The position numbers were made by a program, and so were the translations under genes. From Tachypleus tridentatus (taxonomy: Eukaryota > Arthropoda > Merostomata > Xiphosura > Limulidae): a stretch of DNA of 64,000 bases. Below are positions 49,012 to 60,716 of the stretch, piece after piece (within the stretch, counting starts at the first letter, position 1; every line of letters begins with the position of its first letter). The DNA is taken from contig NC_134831.1 of assembly GCF_004210375.1 (NCBI RefSeq), positions 42,690,035 to 42,754,034 on the forward strand, in the 5' to 3' direction. The notes under the pieces are model-generated. The model searched no databases, was not told where the DNA came from, and saw only the letters and a list, made by a program, of their open reading frames with translations.

Positions 49012-51394
49012 TCAATAATACTTCAAAACAATGCGCCTGTTCTGGTGATTGGCAGCAAATGTGTCTATAAAAGTATCAATATCGAGTTGTTTTGCCCTCC
49101 TGGAGTTTACTGATATGACAGCAAGGTTGCTGGTGCGATTGTTACCACTGCTGTTGCGCAAGTATGTTTTGAAAAGCTTCAGACATGAGAAAGTTCTCTC
49201 ACAGGCAGCTGAAGTGTCAGGCAGGGTCACAGCGATGCATACAAGTTTGTGGAGATCCATGAAGGCATCCTTGTATGGCTCCAGCATGGTTGCAAGCTTC
49301 GATGGTGTGGATACTTCATGTTCCTTGTCTTTCTTCCTGGCAATTAGTCGGTTTAACTAGTGGACCTCTACTGTGAGGTCATCCTTTGCCAAACCATAGT
49401 TTGCTGCCATTCCTAAGAGTGCTTGCTTGCCCAGAAATGTGGAGTATTTGAGGTTCAATGCAGTTGCACCCATCAGAACACTGCAGGCATCAGAGGAGAA
49501 TCTTCTATTCAGCTCGTTGAGCATCCTGTCTATGATGGCATAGAAGGTGTGTCTCCTGGCATCTGGTGTTGGTTCATCTCTTTGGCCAGTACTAGATGTG
49601 ATTATGAATTTGTCCAGGTGTCTGAGGGCAGTTCGCTGTTTACCTTGATGCACCGTCTCAGTGCGTATTCCCACTTTCTTACACATATCCTCAGCAGACC
49701 CTTCCAAGTCTTTCCATGCTGCTTTAGTTTCATTTCTGAGAGACCATAGATGACAGATTGTACTAGGTCTTCTGCAGAGGCCAGCTGCAGGTTAGGTGAC
49801 TGAAGATGGTTTGATAGGGGCCAGCTGCAGGTTAGGTGACTGAAGATGGTTTGATAGCTGTTTTGTCATCAGTAGTAGTTTTTCTATGGCCACTAGACTG
49901 GTTACAAACTGCTGATCTAGGAGTATGCACAGGCCCTTTGATTTAGTGACTCTGTGGACATTGTCCCCCTTCACAAGACGCTTTAGGGTTGTCACAATGG
50001 CAGGGAGGGTTCTTTTCACAGCTAGACAAGCAGCATGTTGGCAGGCCCATTTTGTGTCTGACAGTCACTTCAACTCTATGTGCTGGCTCACGGGTTCAAG
50101 CTCCTTCTGTACCTTCAGAAATTCTTCATGCACAACCGATGTAGAGAAGAATTTGTACAGCTTCTGAATTGTCACAAAGAACTCTGCTGCAGCCTGGACG
50201 TTGTGCACACAATCAATTAGCACAAGATTGAGCCTGTGTGCATAACAGTGGACATACACAGCCTGAGACACCTCTCTCTTGAACCTCTCCTGTACGCCAC
50301 TGATGTGCCCTGACATGACTGCAGCTCTGTCATAGCACTGGTCAATGCAAGCATTGTTTTCAATACCACTTTTAGTCAGAGTCTCCATGACTTTCTTGAG
50401 CAATAAATCTGCATCCAGACCCTCATCAGCTGTAAAGTCCAGGAACTCCTCGTGAAGACTCTGTTGGTGGAGGTACCTTACCACAATGAACAGCTGTTCT
50501 TGTTTGCTCAAATCCTTTGTTTCATCCACCATTAAAGCAAAATGCTTATCTTCCATGACCAGCTTTGCTGATATCATTCCTGATCATTCTAGTGATGACG
50601 TCAAGCAGTTCGTTTTGGATATCATGGTGCATGTATTAAACATTGCCAGTACTACTCAGCTTCTTCTTCACGATTTCATCATACCTGGAAATTATGTCAA
50701 GAAGTTCCAGGAAATTGCCCCTGTTATCTGACTGACTACCTTCCCTGTGATCTCTTTGGGCTTTATTCTGGCAGGCTGTGTAGAGCAGTGCATCTATCAC
50801 GGCTCTTATGTAATGTCGGTTTTCCTCCACAGTTTTAGCATGACTTGCATCGAGAGCATGTTGGATCCTTGCACCCTTTGTTTTCTGCAATTTAGACTCT
50901 GCCCAAGCTTGCATGGCAAACGTGTGTCCTGCAGAGTTATCATGGGACTTCAGTGATGTGGTCGCCTTCTTCCAGTTCCAGAAGCCTCCATGGGTGAAGG
51001 ACTACTCAGTTTTACTGAAGTGTGTGTGACTGAAAAGACGAGATGCGAAGCAAAATACAGCATCTTGGGTTACAGAGTACTCCAACCACAAGTGCTGATG
51101 ACGCCAATTCTTGTTGAATGACTTTGACTGGCCGCTGTATTCTGTGGCCGGGTATCTCTTTATGTCTCGACAGGTAGGACCACTATCTGGAAGCTGGCTC
51201 AAGTCCTTGGTTCTTGGTAGTAGTTTTGCACCCTGGGTGTGAGTGGAGCCCTCTTGCGGCTGAGGTCCCGCACTAGTCGTGTCCGCATTCTTACCATCAC
51301 AATCACTACTGTCCTTCTCACATGCACCACATGTGTTTGTAGGACCATCTACTCGCTGTTTCTTCTTGGGTAGCAGGTAGTGTTGCATAATCAA
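49012..51394 (-). pseudogene. hAT-family transposase of ZMYM1/TTF-finger type
   Basis: Minus-strand reading from an ATG at 51394 to a stop at 49012 gives a nearly complete transposase of about 790 residues. First comes a TTF-type zinc-finger region (FNKNWRHQHLWLEYS...AVFCFASRLF, about 51130-51020). The DUF4371-like core follows (FALMVDETKDLSKQEQL, CYDRAAVMSGHISGVQERF, VHCYAHRLNLVL). The hAT dimerisation tail is SAACERTFSCLKLFKTYLRN at 49200. In-frame stops lie at 51002, 50636, 50065 and 49357; the one at 50065 looks like CGA to TGA. There is a frameshift near 50580, and a 40-bp duplication plus a second shift near 49730. It is relatively young but inactive. Target duplication and terminal repeats were not identified. 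Confidence 0.85.
49779..49857. repeat. 40-bp tandem duplication inside the hAT transposase
   Basis: GGCCAGCTGCAGGTTAGGTG, then ACTGAAGATGGTTTGATAGG, occurs twice in a row (starts 49779 and 49819) without a mismatch over 39 bases. Forty is not a multiple of three, so it breaks the frame. Perfect identity suggests a recent event. Confidence 0.95.
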
Positions 51395-51960
51395 CCTTAT
51401 GTGTAGTATGATCAGTTTATGTTTTGGTGGGTGATGTCTGACTGTTGGTGTGTTGGTGTCCTTGTTTGAAAACGAGTCGCTGATTTTGATTTTGATTAAT
51501 CCAAACTGAGTGTGTGTTCCAGTGTAAGGCCGAGTACAAGAGAGAGCGAGAGCCGCGTAATTATTATTAACTTGGTAGTCGTTTGGATTTTAAAGACCTT
51601 TGAGGGGCTCTAAAAGCAAATCCAGGGCGCTCAGAAACTGTTGTTTCTCTTCAGCTCCACACGCATTACTGGATAAAACGAGTCGTGAGGAGAGAGGTAT
51701 GAACCCGAGGTGAAAACACTTGAATTGTATGTGGCAAAGCGTACCGATAAAATAGGAAAGTACAGTCGAGGAGCAGGACAGCGTGATTGGTACGTAGAGG
51801 ACGATTTCATCAAAAATCTGGAGCAGGGAGACCAAGGCTGCAGTAGGTCACACATTCTTAAGAGAACTGGTGACATAAGTCAAGAAAGAGAGAAAAAGAA
51901 AAGAAAAAGAAGAGAGGGGGGGGAAGAAGACAGGAGCAGAGAGTGAAAGAAAAAGGAAGG
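51395..51960. other. 5' flank of the hAT element with a polypurine tract
   Basis: Higher G+C than the surroundings, no recognised protein. Bases 51882-51930 are an unbroken 49-nt purine run that includes eight G in a row. A plus-strand frame at 51710-51946 is charged and low in complexity and is probably not a gene. Confidence 0.4.
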
Positions 51961-51984
51961 AGAAATAGAAACAGTAGGTCCTTT

Positions 51985-52112
51985 CAGAGCCGGGGTGCCG
52001 GGGATCTGTAAATCCAATTGCAAAAAATTAGATGTGGGGGAAACCGGAGTACCCGGAGAAAACCACTTTCACTGGGTGGGCGCCGAAAAATCTACCCACC
52101 CAGTGCCTGACC
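51985..52112 (+). repeat. structured direct repeat R', beside the 3' end of LINE-2
   Basis: Shares GATGTGGGGGAAACCGGAGT, then ACCCGGAGAAAACCACTTTC, with 56966-57085 in the same orientation. It contains a hairpin with an 11-bp stem CACTGGGTGGG (52070-52080) / CCCACCCAGTG (52095-52105) and a GCCGA loop, whose stem changes are compensated in the other copy. Its nature is unknown. It resembles the conserved GC-rich cores of some invertebrate SINEs in being short, structured and repeated, but I cannot name it. Confidence 0.8.
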
Positions 52113-52129
52113 TAAAATATAAAATATTA

Positions 52130-54920
52130 ATGACATATAAATAGGTAACAAAATAAGGTCTGTTTCATCGGTACCAGTTAATAGAAGTCAGTGTGGCTGG
52201 TACTCCAGTTTAATGGTGATGTGTACTTTGCCCAAGCTTGAGGTGTGTCTGCCAGTTGAAATAATTGGCGTGTTCGGAGGTTTCTGTCAGTGGCTTTAGT
52301 GTAGTAGCGATCGGCAAGTTTCATGAATCTGTCCTGACTTTATAATATCTGAGTTAAAGAGTTGAGGTATGATATGGGAGTGTAATTAGGAAGACGGTAA
52401 GCGATTTTAATGGTGCGGTTTGAAGGTTCTGTAATACAGAATATTGTTTAGAAGTCATGTTACACGTAACTGCATTACCATATTCGAAAAGGGGTCTGAT
52501 GAATGCTTTATATATGGCAAGAATGATTTTGGGAGAGCAGCACGTGTTAGGGCTACTAATTCGTTTGAGAAAAAAAAATTATTTTGCTTGCTTGGATAGT
52601 GATTTTCTGAAAGTGTTGTGTCCAGGATACGTTTTGAGTCATGGTAAGGCCTAGAAAAGTGATGGACTTTATAAAGTTAATATCAGTGTTATTGAGTTTA
52701 AGTTGTATATTTTTCAATTTTTCCTGCACTTATTAATTTTCCTGTGAAAAGCGATAGTTTGTGATTTCTTGGGGTTCAAGACGACACGCCATTTATTACA
52801 CCACACTGCATCAAGGGTTGCTTGAACCCTAGAGGCTGCAGTATGGGGGTTGCAAGAGGTGCTCCAGATAGCGATATCATCAGCATATTGGGATATAAGG
52901 GTGGAGTTTAGAGGGGGAAAAGGTATGCCATTAACATATATATTATAAAGTATTGGGTGGTACGGACCCTTGAGGCACACCTGCGTTTAGGCTTAATGGG
53001 TGTGAAACAGAAGTATTTATTTTAACACTTGCTTTACGGTTAATAAGGAAGCTGGATATCCATCGGACAAAGATATGTTGAATGCCAAGGGCTAATATTT
53101 TGTGGCGTAGGCCATCATGCCAGACTGAGTCGAATGCTTTTTGAACGTCCAGAAAGGTAGCGATGGTTGTTTGTTTCCGGTTATATCTTTTAAACACTGA
53201 TTCAGTGAGACAGGCAAGATGATCAGTAGTTTGTCTACGTTTTTTTCCCCGCATTTTGATTTTCGTTAATCAGGTTATTGATCTCGAGGAAACAAGAAAT
53301 TCTATTGGTAATGGAGTTTTCCTTGAGTTTGCCAAGGGTATTTAGAACGCTGATCGGTCTGTAGTTACTTGGGTTTTTAAGATTTTTGTCTTTTGTGGGG
53401 ATGGCTTTAATTAAAGCGTATTTCCATATGTTTGGGTAGTATCCTGAGAACAGGGAGAGAGTAAAGATTGAAACGAGGTGGTTAAGATTAGTGTCGGACA
53501 GGTTTTTAAGAACTAGATTACTAATACTGTCAGGTCCCGGAGCTTTGTTTCTAATTTTCTTTAGGATAAGTCTAATCTCAGATCTAGTTATAGGACGAGT
53601 GTAATAAGAAGGTTGATTATCTAGATTAACATTAATAGGGAATCGAGGGAGAATATAGTAGAGTTTGATTTCACGGTCTGGATAATTCGGTAGTAGTGAG
53701 ATTGATTAAAGGATGAGACGTTTGGGGTGAGAAAGGTGTTCATGAAATATTTGGTAAATAGATTAGCTTTGTTGAGATCAAAGGTTGCTGAGATATTGTT
53801 ATACTTGATTTCAAGATAGTTAATGCTAGGTTGAGTATTAGTAATGAACTTAACCTTTCTCCAGAAGAGAGTAGGGTTTGGATAGGACTTTTCGATGGTA
53901 TTACAGAATTGGTTCCAATTATGGGTTTGGAGAGATTTGATCAGGGTTTTGATCCTATTGTTGATGTTATTAATTTGAGTTTAAATGGTTGGGTTACGAG
54001 AAGATATGAACTGCCGTCTTAGTCGGCATCTGTGAATGATTGTTTGATGCAATTAGGGGTTAATTCTCCAGGAAGTGGGGATAGTACTGTATTCTGTGCT
54101 AGGTATGGTTTTTTTGGATAGCTTGATTTATGGCATTGGTAATCTGGACTGCATAATTATCTATGTCAGATTCGCAGAAGGATGCAGTCTTAGTTAAAAG
54201 TAATTGATTTTAGATCTGGTTATTAAATTGAGTCCAATCAAAGTGAGAGTAATCAGGTCTTAGCGGTCGTATGTTTGATTTCGGAAAGAGATTAGGGAAA
54301 ATTTGAATGTGAATAGGGTAGTGGCCACTTCCGACATCATCAAGAACCTGAAAATTAGTTAGATGGAGGCAATTACTAAGTCAAGGATGTCTTCGCTGCC
54401 ATTATTATGCGTGTGGGCGGCTTGATAATTATTTAAAGTGACAAGATTATTATTTTCTATGAATTTGTGTAGTAAGATTCCATTACGATTAGTTGTTCAG
54501 CAGTTAATGTCAATGTGTTTACTGTTTGGGTCGCCTATGGTAATCGAGTTCGGAAATGAATTACAGAAATATTGCAAAGTGTTTAAATCGGGTTTAGTTC
54601 GAGGGGAGACATACATAGCAACTAAGGTAACAGGGGTAGATGAAGTGTGTATTTGACAAACGATGAGTTCATTATCAATAATGTACGTGAGTTTGGAGAA
54701 AGAGATTACCAAAGAGTTAAGGTACGGTATTGCAATACCACGACAATTATGGCTGAGAGGTATATGTTTCATAACATAACCAGGAATGTTAAAATTAGTA
54801 TTTTCCTTTAGTAATATTTCATTTAAAAGTAAAATATCGGTGTTAATTTTTTAAGTAACTGGAGAATTTCGTATGTTTTTTGGTATAAACCTCCACAAAC
54901 ATTAATATGTGTTATGATCA
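52130..54920 (-). pseudogene. LINE-2 ORF2: endonuclease and reverse transcriptase, jockey type
   Basis: On the minus strand the endonuclease part is at 54900-53900 (RGIAIPYLNSLVISFSKLTY, AMYVSPRTKPDL and GDPNSKH, the last replacing the usual GDFNAKH). The reverse transcriptase spans 53600-52714 with NYRPISVLNTLGKLKE, RQTTDHLACLTES, FLDVQKAFDSVWHDGLRHK and AGVPQGS. The catalytic YADD is present at 52887-52876 (ISQYADDIAIW). A C-terminal region (RLPNYTPISYLNSL, QLFQLADTP) runs to about 52190. A frameshift separates PQGS from YADD, and several stops occur. It faces LINE-1 tail to tail. Confidence 0.85.
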
Positions 54921-56180
54921 CCATTTCTATAATTTAAAGAAATTAAAAAAGAGAAATACAAAGGGATGAAAAAAAGCCAAAATCAAAAGTGGTGAACTTA
55001 CAGGTCGTCAAGGAAGGATTTTATTCGATATCCTTGACACCTCTTTTTCTGTTCTAGTTGAATGCCAAGACGTACGGGATTTAGAACTGAATTGGTGCCA
55101 AGGTGATCGTTGGCGCTTTTGCATACTAAATGAGCGACTTGGTCTATTTTAAAGTCCTTGTCGTAGAGTTCGGATAGAACGTCAGAGAGAATTATCACAG
55201 TTGTACGGATAACATCGTTAAACATTTTTATCAGTAAAGCTTTTAAAAACATCAAGATCAACTGGAGCGGCTGCCTCAGCATAAGTTTTCTTGGCTGTAA
55301 GGTTGGGTAGTCTTGATGGACGTGAGACTTCTCTGGTGGGTAGCTTCTCAGTGGATTCAGAAACTAGTGGTGTGTAGCAAACTGGATAGATTTTTTAACA
55401 TTGTTGGTAGTTTGTGTATTGGGAAGTGAAGTCAGCTGCGCACGAAGGGCTGCTTGAAATGTGGAGCAGCCTCGGTAGGAAGAGGCGTGGGGCCCGTTGC
55501 AATTAGCACACCGGGTGACTTCTCTCTTGTTAGGGCACATTGAAACCTGATGAGGGCCGCTGCACCTAACGCACCGAACGGATGATCGACACACCATCGC
55601 GGTGTGCCCAAAGCGTTAGCATTTGTAGCACTGGATGATTCTGGGGCAGAGTTCCTGACTTCTTCTACCTGGTGGTGAGAATAGTAGAGAATAACACCTG
55701 ATAACAATATTTTTTCTGCATCCTTGACAATAAGGATCCTGATTTTCACCAGTGGAGTAGATAGGCCAGTTCTGGGGGATTTGATACGGTCAATTTTATT
55801 ATTATGAGTGTCCTGGGCTACGAGTTCTTCCTTGACTTCGTCCAACGTCACATCGAAGAGGATACTTCAGATTATAACTTCTTTACCAGGGAGCTTTACC
55901 AGCACGAGTTGAGATGTTAGCGCCCTTAAAAGCAGTATTAGGCCAGGGGTTAAGTAACGTTGCGTATCCATGTGGATCAGCGCATTTGATAACATCCCCT
56001 CCTCTGGGGAGTCGTCTGAGGTTGTTGAATGCTATTCGTGGGAATAAGTTTTTAAGTTCATTAGCGATTTCCGGGATACTGGTAGTGGCTGGAATGCATT
56101 CGACAATAATAGCTGATGGCATCTTGGGGTGGGTTGTTGAGTAATGGAAGGTGCAGGATCAATAGAAGTCTTGGAAGTGG
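54921..56180 (-). pseudogene. LINE-2 ORF1 (gag-like, CCHC knuckles)
   Basis: Minus-strand frames start at an ATG at 56122 (MPSAIIVECIPATTSIPEIA), continue through an RNA-binding-like segment, and reach the zinc knuckles at 55640-55440. One knuckle is IQCYKC-stop-RFGHTAMVC (CAA to TAA). The others are CVRCSGPHQVSMC and CANCNGPHASSYRGC. A C-terminal tail (55282-54998) follows, with DVIRTTVIILSDVLSELYDK. Frameshifts occur near 55880 and 55600. Same architecture as LINE-1 ORF1, but a different, more GC-rich family member. Confidence 0.8.
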
Positions 56181-56960
56181 GCAAGGCTTGGTCAGGAGTT
56201 AACTTGCTTGGTCGGTCGATGAGTTCATTTGTCTCGGGGTCGGTATTACAATCCTTGGGGGAATTGCAAGGACTGTTATCGCTGTCGTCAGTTGAAAGCT
56301 GGATGTTGGCTGATTCGGATTTACTGAATGAACAACATTATACGGCTTCTTGAAGTAAATTAATCTGATCTGAGGTCGGTAATGGTTCACATGTAGATCG
56401 AGTATTTCTCTTTCTGGTTATCATGGACCGATCTCAAGTTATTTTCAGACTTATGGTTTAGAAATATCAGGTTCATGAGCCTGGGTAGCTATGAAACGTT
56501 CCCAAGGGCGAGCACGTACACTCTAAGAATGTGGGTCAAGACAGAAATAAGGGAGATTACGCTAAACCAATTTTCGCACTATCGCACAAGTATTAAACAC
56601 GTCTGCACAGCTCGAAAACTCCTAAACGTCGTCGTAAAAGTCGTAAGTGAGCCGTGTATAACAACAACAACAACAAAACTGACAGTAATTTCGGTTTGAA
56701 ATTCTCTATCCTCAGAAGAGATAGAGATAACTGGGGGTGCTCAGAAAGATGGACTTTCTCTTTGCCCCACTCATGAATTAAGAATATGGTAAAGCTACTC
56801 GAAAAAAAAACAAAATACAAACAAAAACAAAAACTTGATGTACGTTACGAACTCTGAGTAAGCAAAGAAGACGAAAAACCGGCGAACTGAAACCACACAC
56901 CCGAGGTGATGCGTGAGTGAATGAATGATACCACAGAAACAACGGCCGATGCATGACTTA
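56181..56960 (-). other. probable 5' untranslated region of LINE-2
   Basis: Less AT-rich than flanking DNA and without a recognised domain. A short minus-strand frame at 56390-56199 may be an upstream part of ORF1. An (ACA)n run lies at about 56660-56675. Confidence 0.35.
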
Positions 56961-56965
56961 GGGTC

Positions 56966-57085
56966 CATCAGGGCGGCTTGGATCTATAGATCCAATGTCA
57001 GAATTTAGATGTGGGGGAAACGGGAGAACCCCGAGAAAACCCACTTTCACTAGCTGGTGCCGATAATCCAGCTAGTGCCAATTTA
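56966..57085 (+). repeat. structured direct repeat R, beside the 5' end of LINE-2
   Basis: Contains the perfect 18-bp palindrome TTGGATCTATAGATCCAA (56978-56995) and the shared GATGTGGGGGAAACGGGAGA segment. A hairpin has the stem CACTAGCTGG (57048-57057) / CCAGCTAGTG (57068-57077) and loop TGCCGATAAT. It is the counterpart of 51985-52112; the two lie on either side of LINE-2 in the same orientation. Confidence 0.8.
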
Positions 57086-57199
57086 ATACTATTCGAGAGA
57101 GAGGGGCACACGAGTGAACCACGTAAACAAACATAACTCCCTTTTATACAGAGCGTGTGAACGTCAAAGTGACCCCCGAGCTGGCTGACTGGTGGTACC

Positions 57200-58228
57200 A
57201 CTTCTTACTTCAAATTGTGTTAGTTTATATGAAACGAATGGGAATTTTTCTCCTTATATTGGAATTAGGGCTTACAAAGGATATTCAGTTTAAACATCGA
57301 AATCTAAGGAAAAAGATATAACATATATACTATTGGGTCGTTTCATGAATAAGGAACAAATAACAACTAAACATAGTTCAACATTACGAACAACTGCTCT
57401 GCGGGATTTAAATTACCAAATTATTATTAGCACATGAAAATTCAGAACATATCCGTGAAATACTGTTAGAAAAAGTGTTTATCTTTAACCATATAGCACA
57501 ACAGCACAAGTACTTAATTAGAGGGTAGTGATAATGTAAAATTACAGGGCTAATTAGGGAACACAAACACAGCTTTGATAGGGTATGTTGTAAAACTGTG
57601 GGCAGCTAATGGGAGTGAGCGGTGGGGCGTGTGTGTGGCGTGCGGCTGACATCTAAATCTCGATCGGCCTGAGCCAATCGTTAGCCGTACGCAGAGCATA
57701 CACCATGGTCAGCGGCTCGTGATCATACGCTTAAGGCGTTCGAGGCGGGAATCGCGCGCTCGAACAAAGCAAACCCGCGGCCTGGATATTGAATGATCAC
57801 AGTAACACAAAAACAAAATGTCTAAATTGCAGTTGACCTTCACAGAAAGGCTGGTTTCTTCATAAGTTCACATTATTCATATAGGCCAAACTGTGATTGT
57901 GATATTGTTCTTATTATCATAAGTGTGACAAGCACCTGTTACAATAATGTAACTACTACATTACATTAAATTAGGCACTTCTCAATAGCCCAATGACAAT
58001 TTCAAAATTCATTCTAAAATTGTTTAGAAATATTATTTGGTCAGTTATCACGTAAGGTTATATCTAATCATAAGTGTAACATTAATTGGATTATAAGTCA
58101 CAATTTTATGTGTATGCCACAATCATCAGTACAATTTTGGATGGCTGATACACAATGCAAAATGATCTCACAGAGGACACAACACCGGCTAAATGCTTCA
58201 TAGTTTTGACCTAAACACAATACACTTA
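57200..58228. other. intergenic DNA with a GC-rich patch at 57600-57785
   Basis: The patch contains CTTAAGGCGTTCGAGGCGGG and GCGCGCTCGAAC, loosely like the tRNA-type head of the main SINE family. The CATGCTC and GTGACGGTCAATCC body blocks are absent. No coding sequence is recognised in the rest. Confidence 0.35.
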
Positions 58229-59015
58229 CAGTCATGTGAAAAAGCTAGGACACACTATAAAAGCCTGTGTATTTTTGTAACATTTTTGGATATATAGATA
58301 TTTAATCTCAATTTTAACAATACTGAGAGATTATAGAAATATAATTAAACAATTAAAATTGAAGGAAAGACTTTTCAAGATCTTCTGTAAATGTAGTTCT
58401 ACAAAAATGCATATTCCCTAATATATCCCGTAATAGCTAGTGTTACCCCCTTTAGCTGAGATAACTGCAGTGAGACGCCTCACTCCTCAATGCAAAATTC
58501 TTTCAGCTGTGAGATTTTGGAGGGGTTTCTTGCATGTACAGCCCGTTTCAAGTCACCCCACAGTATCTTAATGGGATTAAGATCTTGTCTTTGACTCGGC
58601 CATTCAAGGACTCGCAATATCTTAGTTGTCAGCCAGTCCTTGGTGGATTTACTGGTATGTTTTGGATCACTGTCGTGTTGCAGGGTCCAGTTCCGCTTCA
58701 GCTTTAATTTTCTTACAGATGGTCTCACATGTTCCTCAAGCACCCTATGATACACAGTAGAATTCATAGTGGATTCTATGATTGTGAGCTGTCCAAGTCC
58801 TGCTGCAGCAAAGCAGCCCCAAACCATGATACTTCCATTTCCATGCTTCATAATTGGTATGAGGTTCTTTTTCTGGAATGGTATATTTAGTTTACGCCAA
58901 ACATGTCCTCTGTTGTGGTGTCCAGTCCAAATAATTCAATTTTGGACTTATCTGTCCAATGAACATTATTCCAGAGGTCTTTGTCCACATTCTCTCAAAT
59001 GATTATCGCAAGTAG
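58229..59015 (-). mobile_element. Tc1-like transposon, 3' half with one terminal repeat
   Basis: The left end CAGTCATGTGAAAAAGCTAG is preceded by TA, as expected for a Tc1 end. Minus-strand reading from about 59000 gives DKSKIELFGLDTTTEDMFGV, then from 58851 GNGSIMVWGCFAAAGLGQL, QHDSDPKHTSKSTKDWL and EWPSQRQDLNPIKILWGDLK. These are Tc1 transposase catalytic-domain blocks with the second Asp (SDPKHTS) present. The third catalytic residue, Glu in LNPIE, is Lys here. The N-terminal DNA-binding half and the right terminal repeat are missing. It is inactive. Confidence 0.9.
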
Positions 59016-59019
59016 CCAT

Positions 59020-60716
59020 TTGGACTATGTCTTTTATTTATTACCGAAATTTATTTGTATCTTACTAGAAATTTTCTTTTCACCCCTTTCAAGCACTGGG
59101 GGAAACAATTTATCACTTTATTGTATAGGCCTATATAATACATAATAATTTGGGAGTTGCAATAAGTCGTAATATTTGTCTGTATGAGCGTATAGTCGTA
59201 ATGTATAGATCAAAATCGTAATGATTACGCTCAAATCGCAATGGTTGGCATCTCTGCTGTATAAATGCATGATATGTTTTACTTTTCAATAAAAGATAAA
59301 TGAAATTAATGGGTAAATACATGTGAAACCTTTGGTTTATCAAGTAAAATCCCTGATGATCTGTTGTAAATTGAAATCAACGTGGTTGTCTAATCTTCGT
59401 CAAAGCTCAAGATAGAATAGCATTACACAGAGAGCGGCAATACAACGCATGAGTTTCAGTGCATTCAGTACGTTGCTATGGGACACATGACACATACTTC
59501 TGTCTCAATGAAGACGTTGAGTTCTACAGCTGAAGAGGCTTGGCTTGTTTTGGGGACTCAAGCCCCCAAGCCACCCTTGGCGCCGCAACTGCCTAATTTC
59601 AGTGTCATATATGCTGGTTTTCTATTTATTCTAAACCTTTGATTCACTAAATAGTTATACGTACTAATATAAGCAAGATGTATTATGCATTGAACGTTTA
59701 TTGTTATTGGATATTATGTGAGGATCACGCAATCTTTCTTCAATCTGAATTGTAGTTCTAACAAAATTATGTGAAGCAAATGAGGTAAACCTTACACAAC
59801 TTATCTAAACAAAAGTGTCCTCAAATTCTCTAATGATGTGTGAATTAGCGTTTGATGTTGTTTCTGGATAATATAAGATTTTCCACTTCAATGGGGAAGA
59901 TTGAAAGCTGTAGCATTCGAAATAAAGTATTGTAATTCTGCAGCCTTTAACGATCATGAGATGCATTTAGTGCAGTTATTCTACAACAAAAGAATAAAGA
60001 AAATTTTATAATAGAATACTTAACCTTGTGTGCAATGTACAAAGGTCTGAACTCGATAAGGTTTCTTATATCATAGAAATTGAGCGATGTTGAAAATACA
60101 ATAGCTTTCTGCAAGTTTTAAAGAATTTTTTTCCTTTTTATACTATTTGTTTTTGACGTTAACAAAGTATGTTTTTGACGTCATCTTAAATAATAATTTC
60201 ATATGTCTAATTCTATAACACTGATTGACTGATTACAGTACGGAATTTTTTTAACCTTTTCCTGTTCCTGGGCAGTAAGTTTTATTTCCCAATTGCTTAT
60301 GCCGAAGTAAATTGTAAATACCTATTTTTCTCTTCAAACTTCGCTTTTGTCGCCTGGGAGCGTATAACGAAAAATGATGGGAGACTACATTTGAAGGCTA
60401 ATACGTAAAAGTGATTTACATTACAATCGCAAATCTCGACACACTTCTAAACATTTTTGTTCGTTTGTGTATAACTTTAGTATAAATATATGTGAATATT
60501 GATTCATATGTTGTTTTATTCAGACCTTATGTAAATGAAAATGTGCAAATTTGCTCGTTTTCACATAGAAAATAGGTTAATTTCTAAATTTCATTATCTA
60601 GGTCACAAAACCAAAGTTTGAAGAAAATAATGGCCATTTTCTGTATTTTTAAAACATAATAAATGAAGAAATAGCACATGTTATCCAGGAACAATATTGT
60701 TTTTACATATTGTTCT
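59020..60716. other. AT-rich DNA, no gene seen
   Basis: No exon, repeat end or RNA gene recognised. Confidence 0.35.

Noticed and set aside
49049-49360. 103-codon plus-strand frame
   Set aside because: Antisense shadow of the hAT dimerisation domain.
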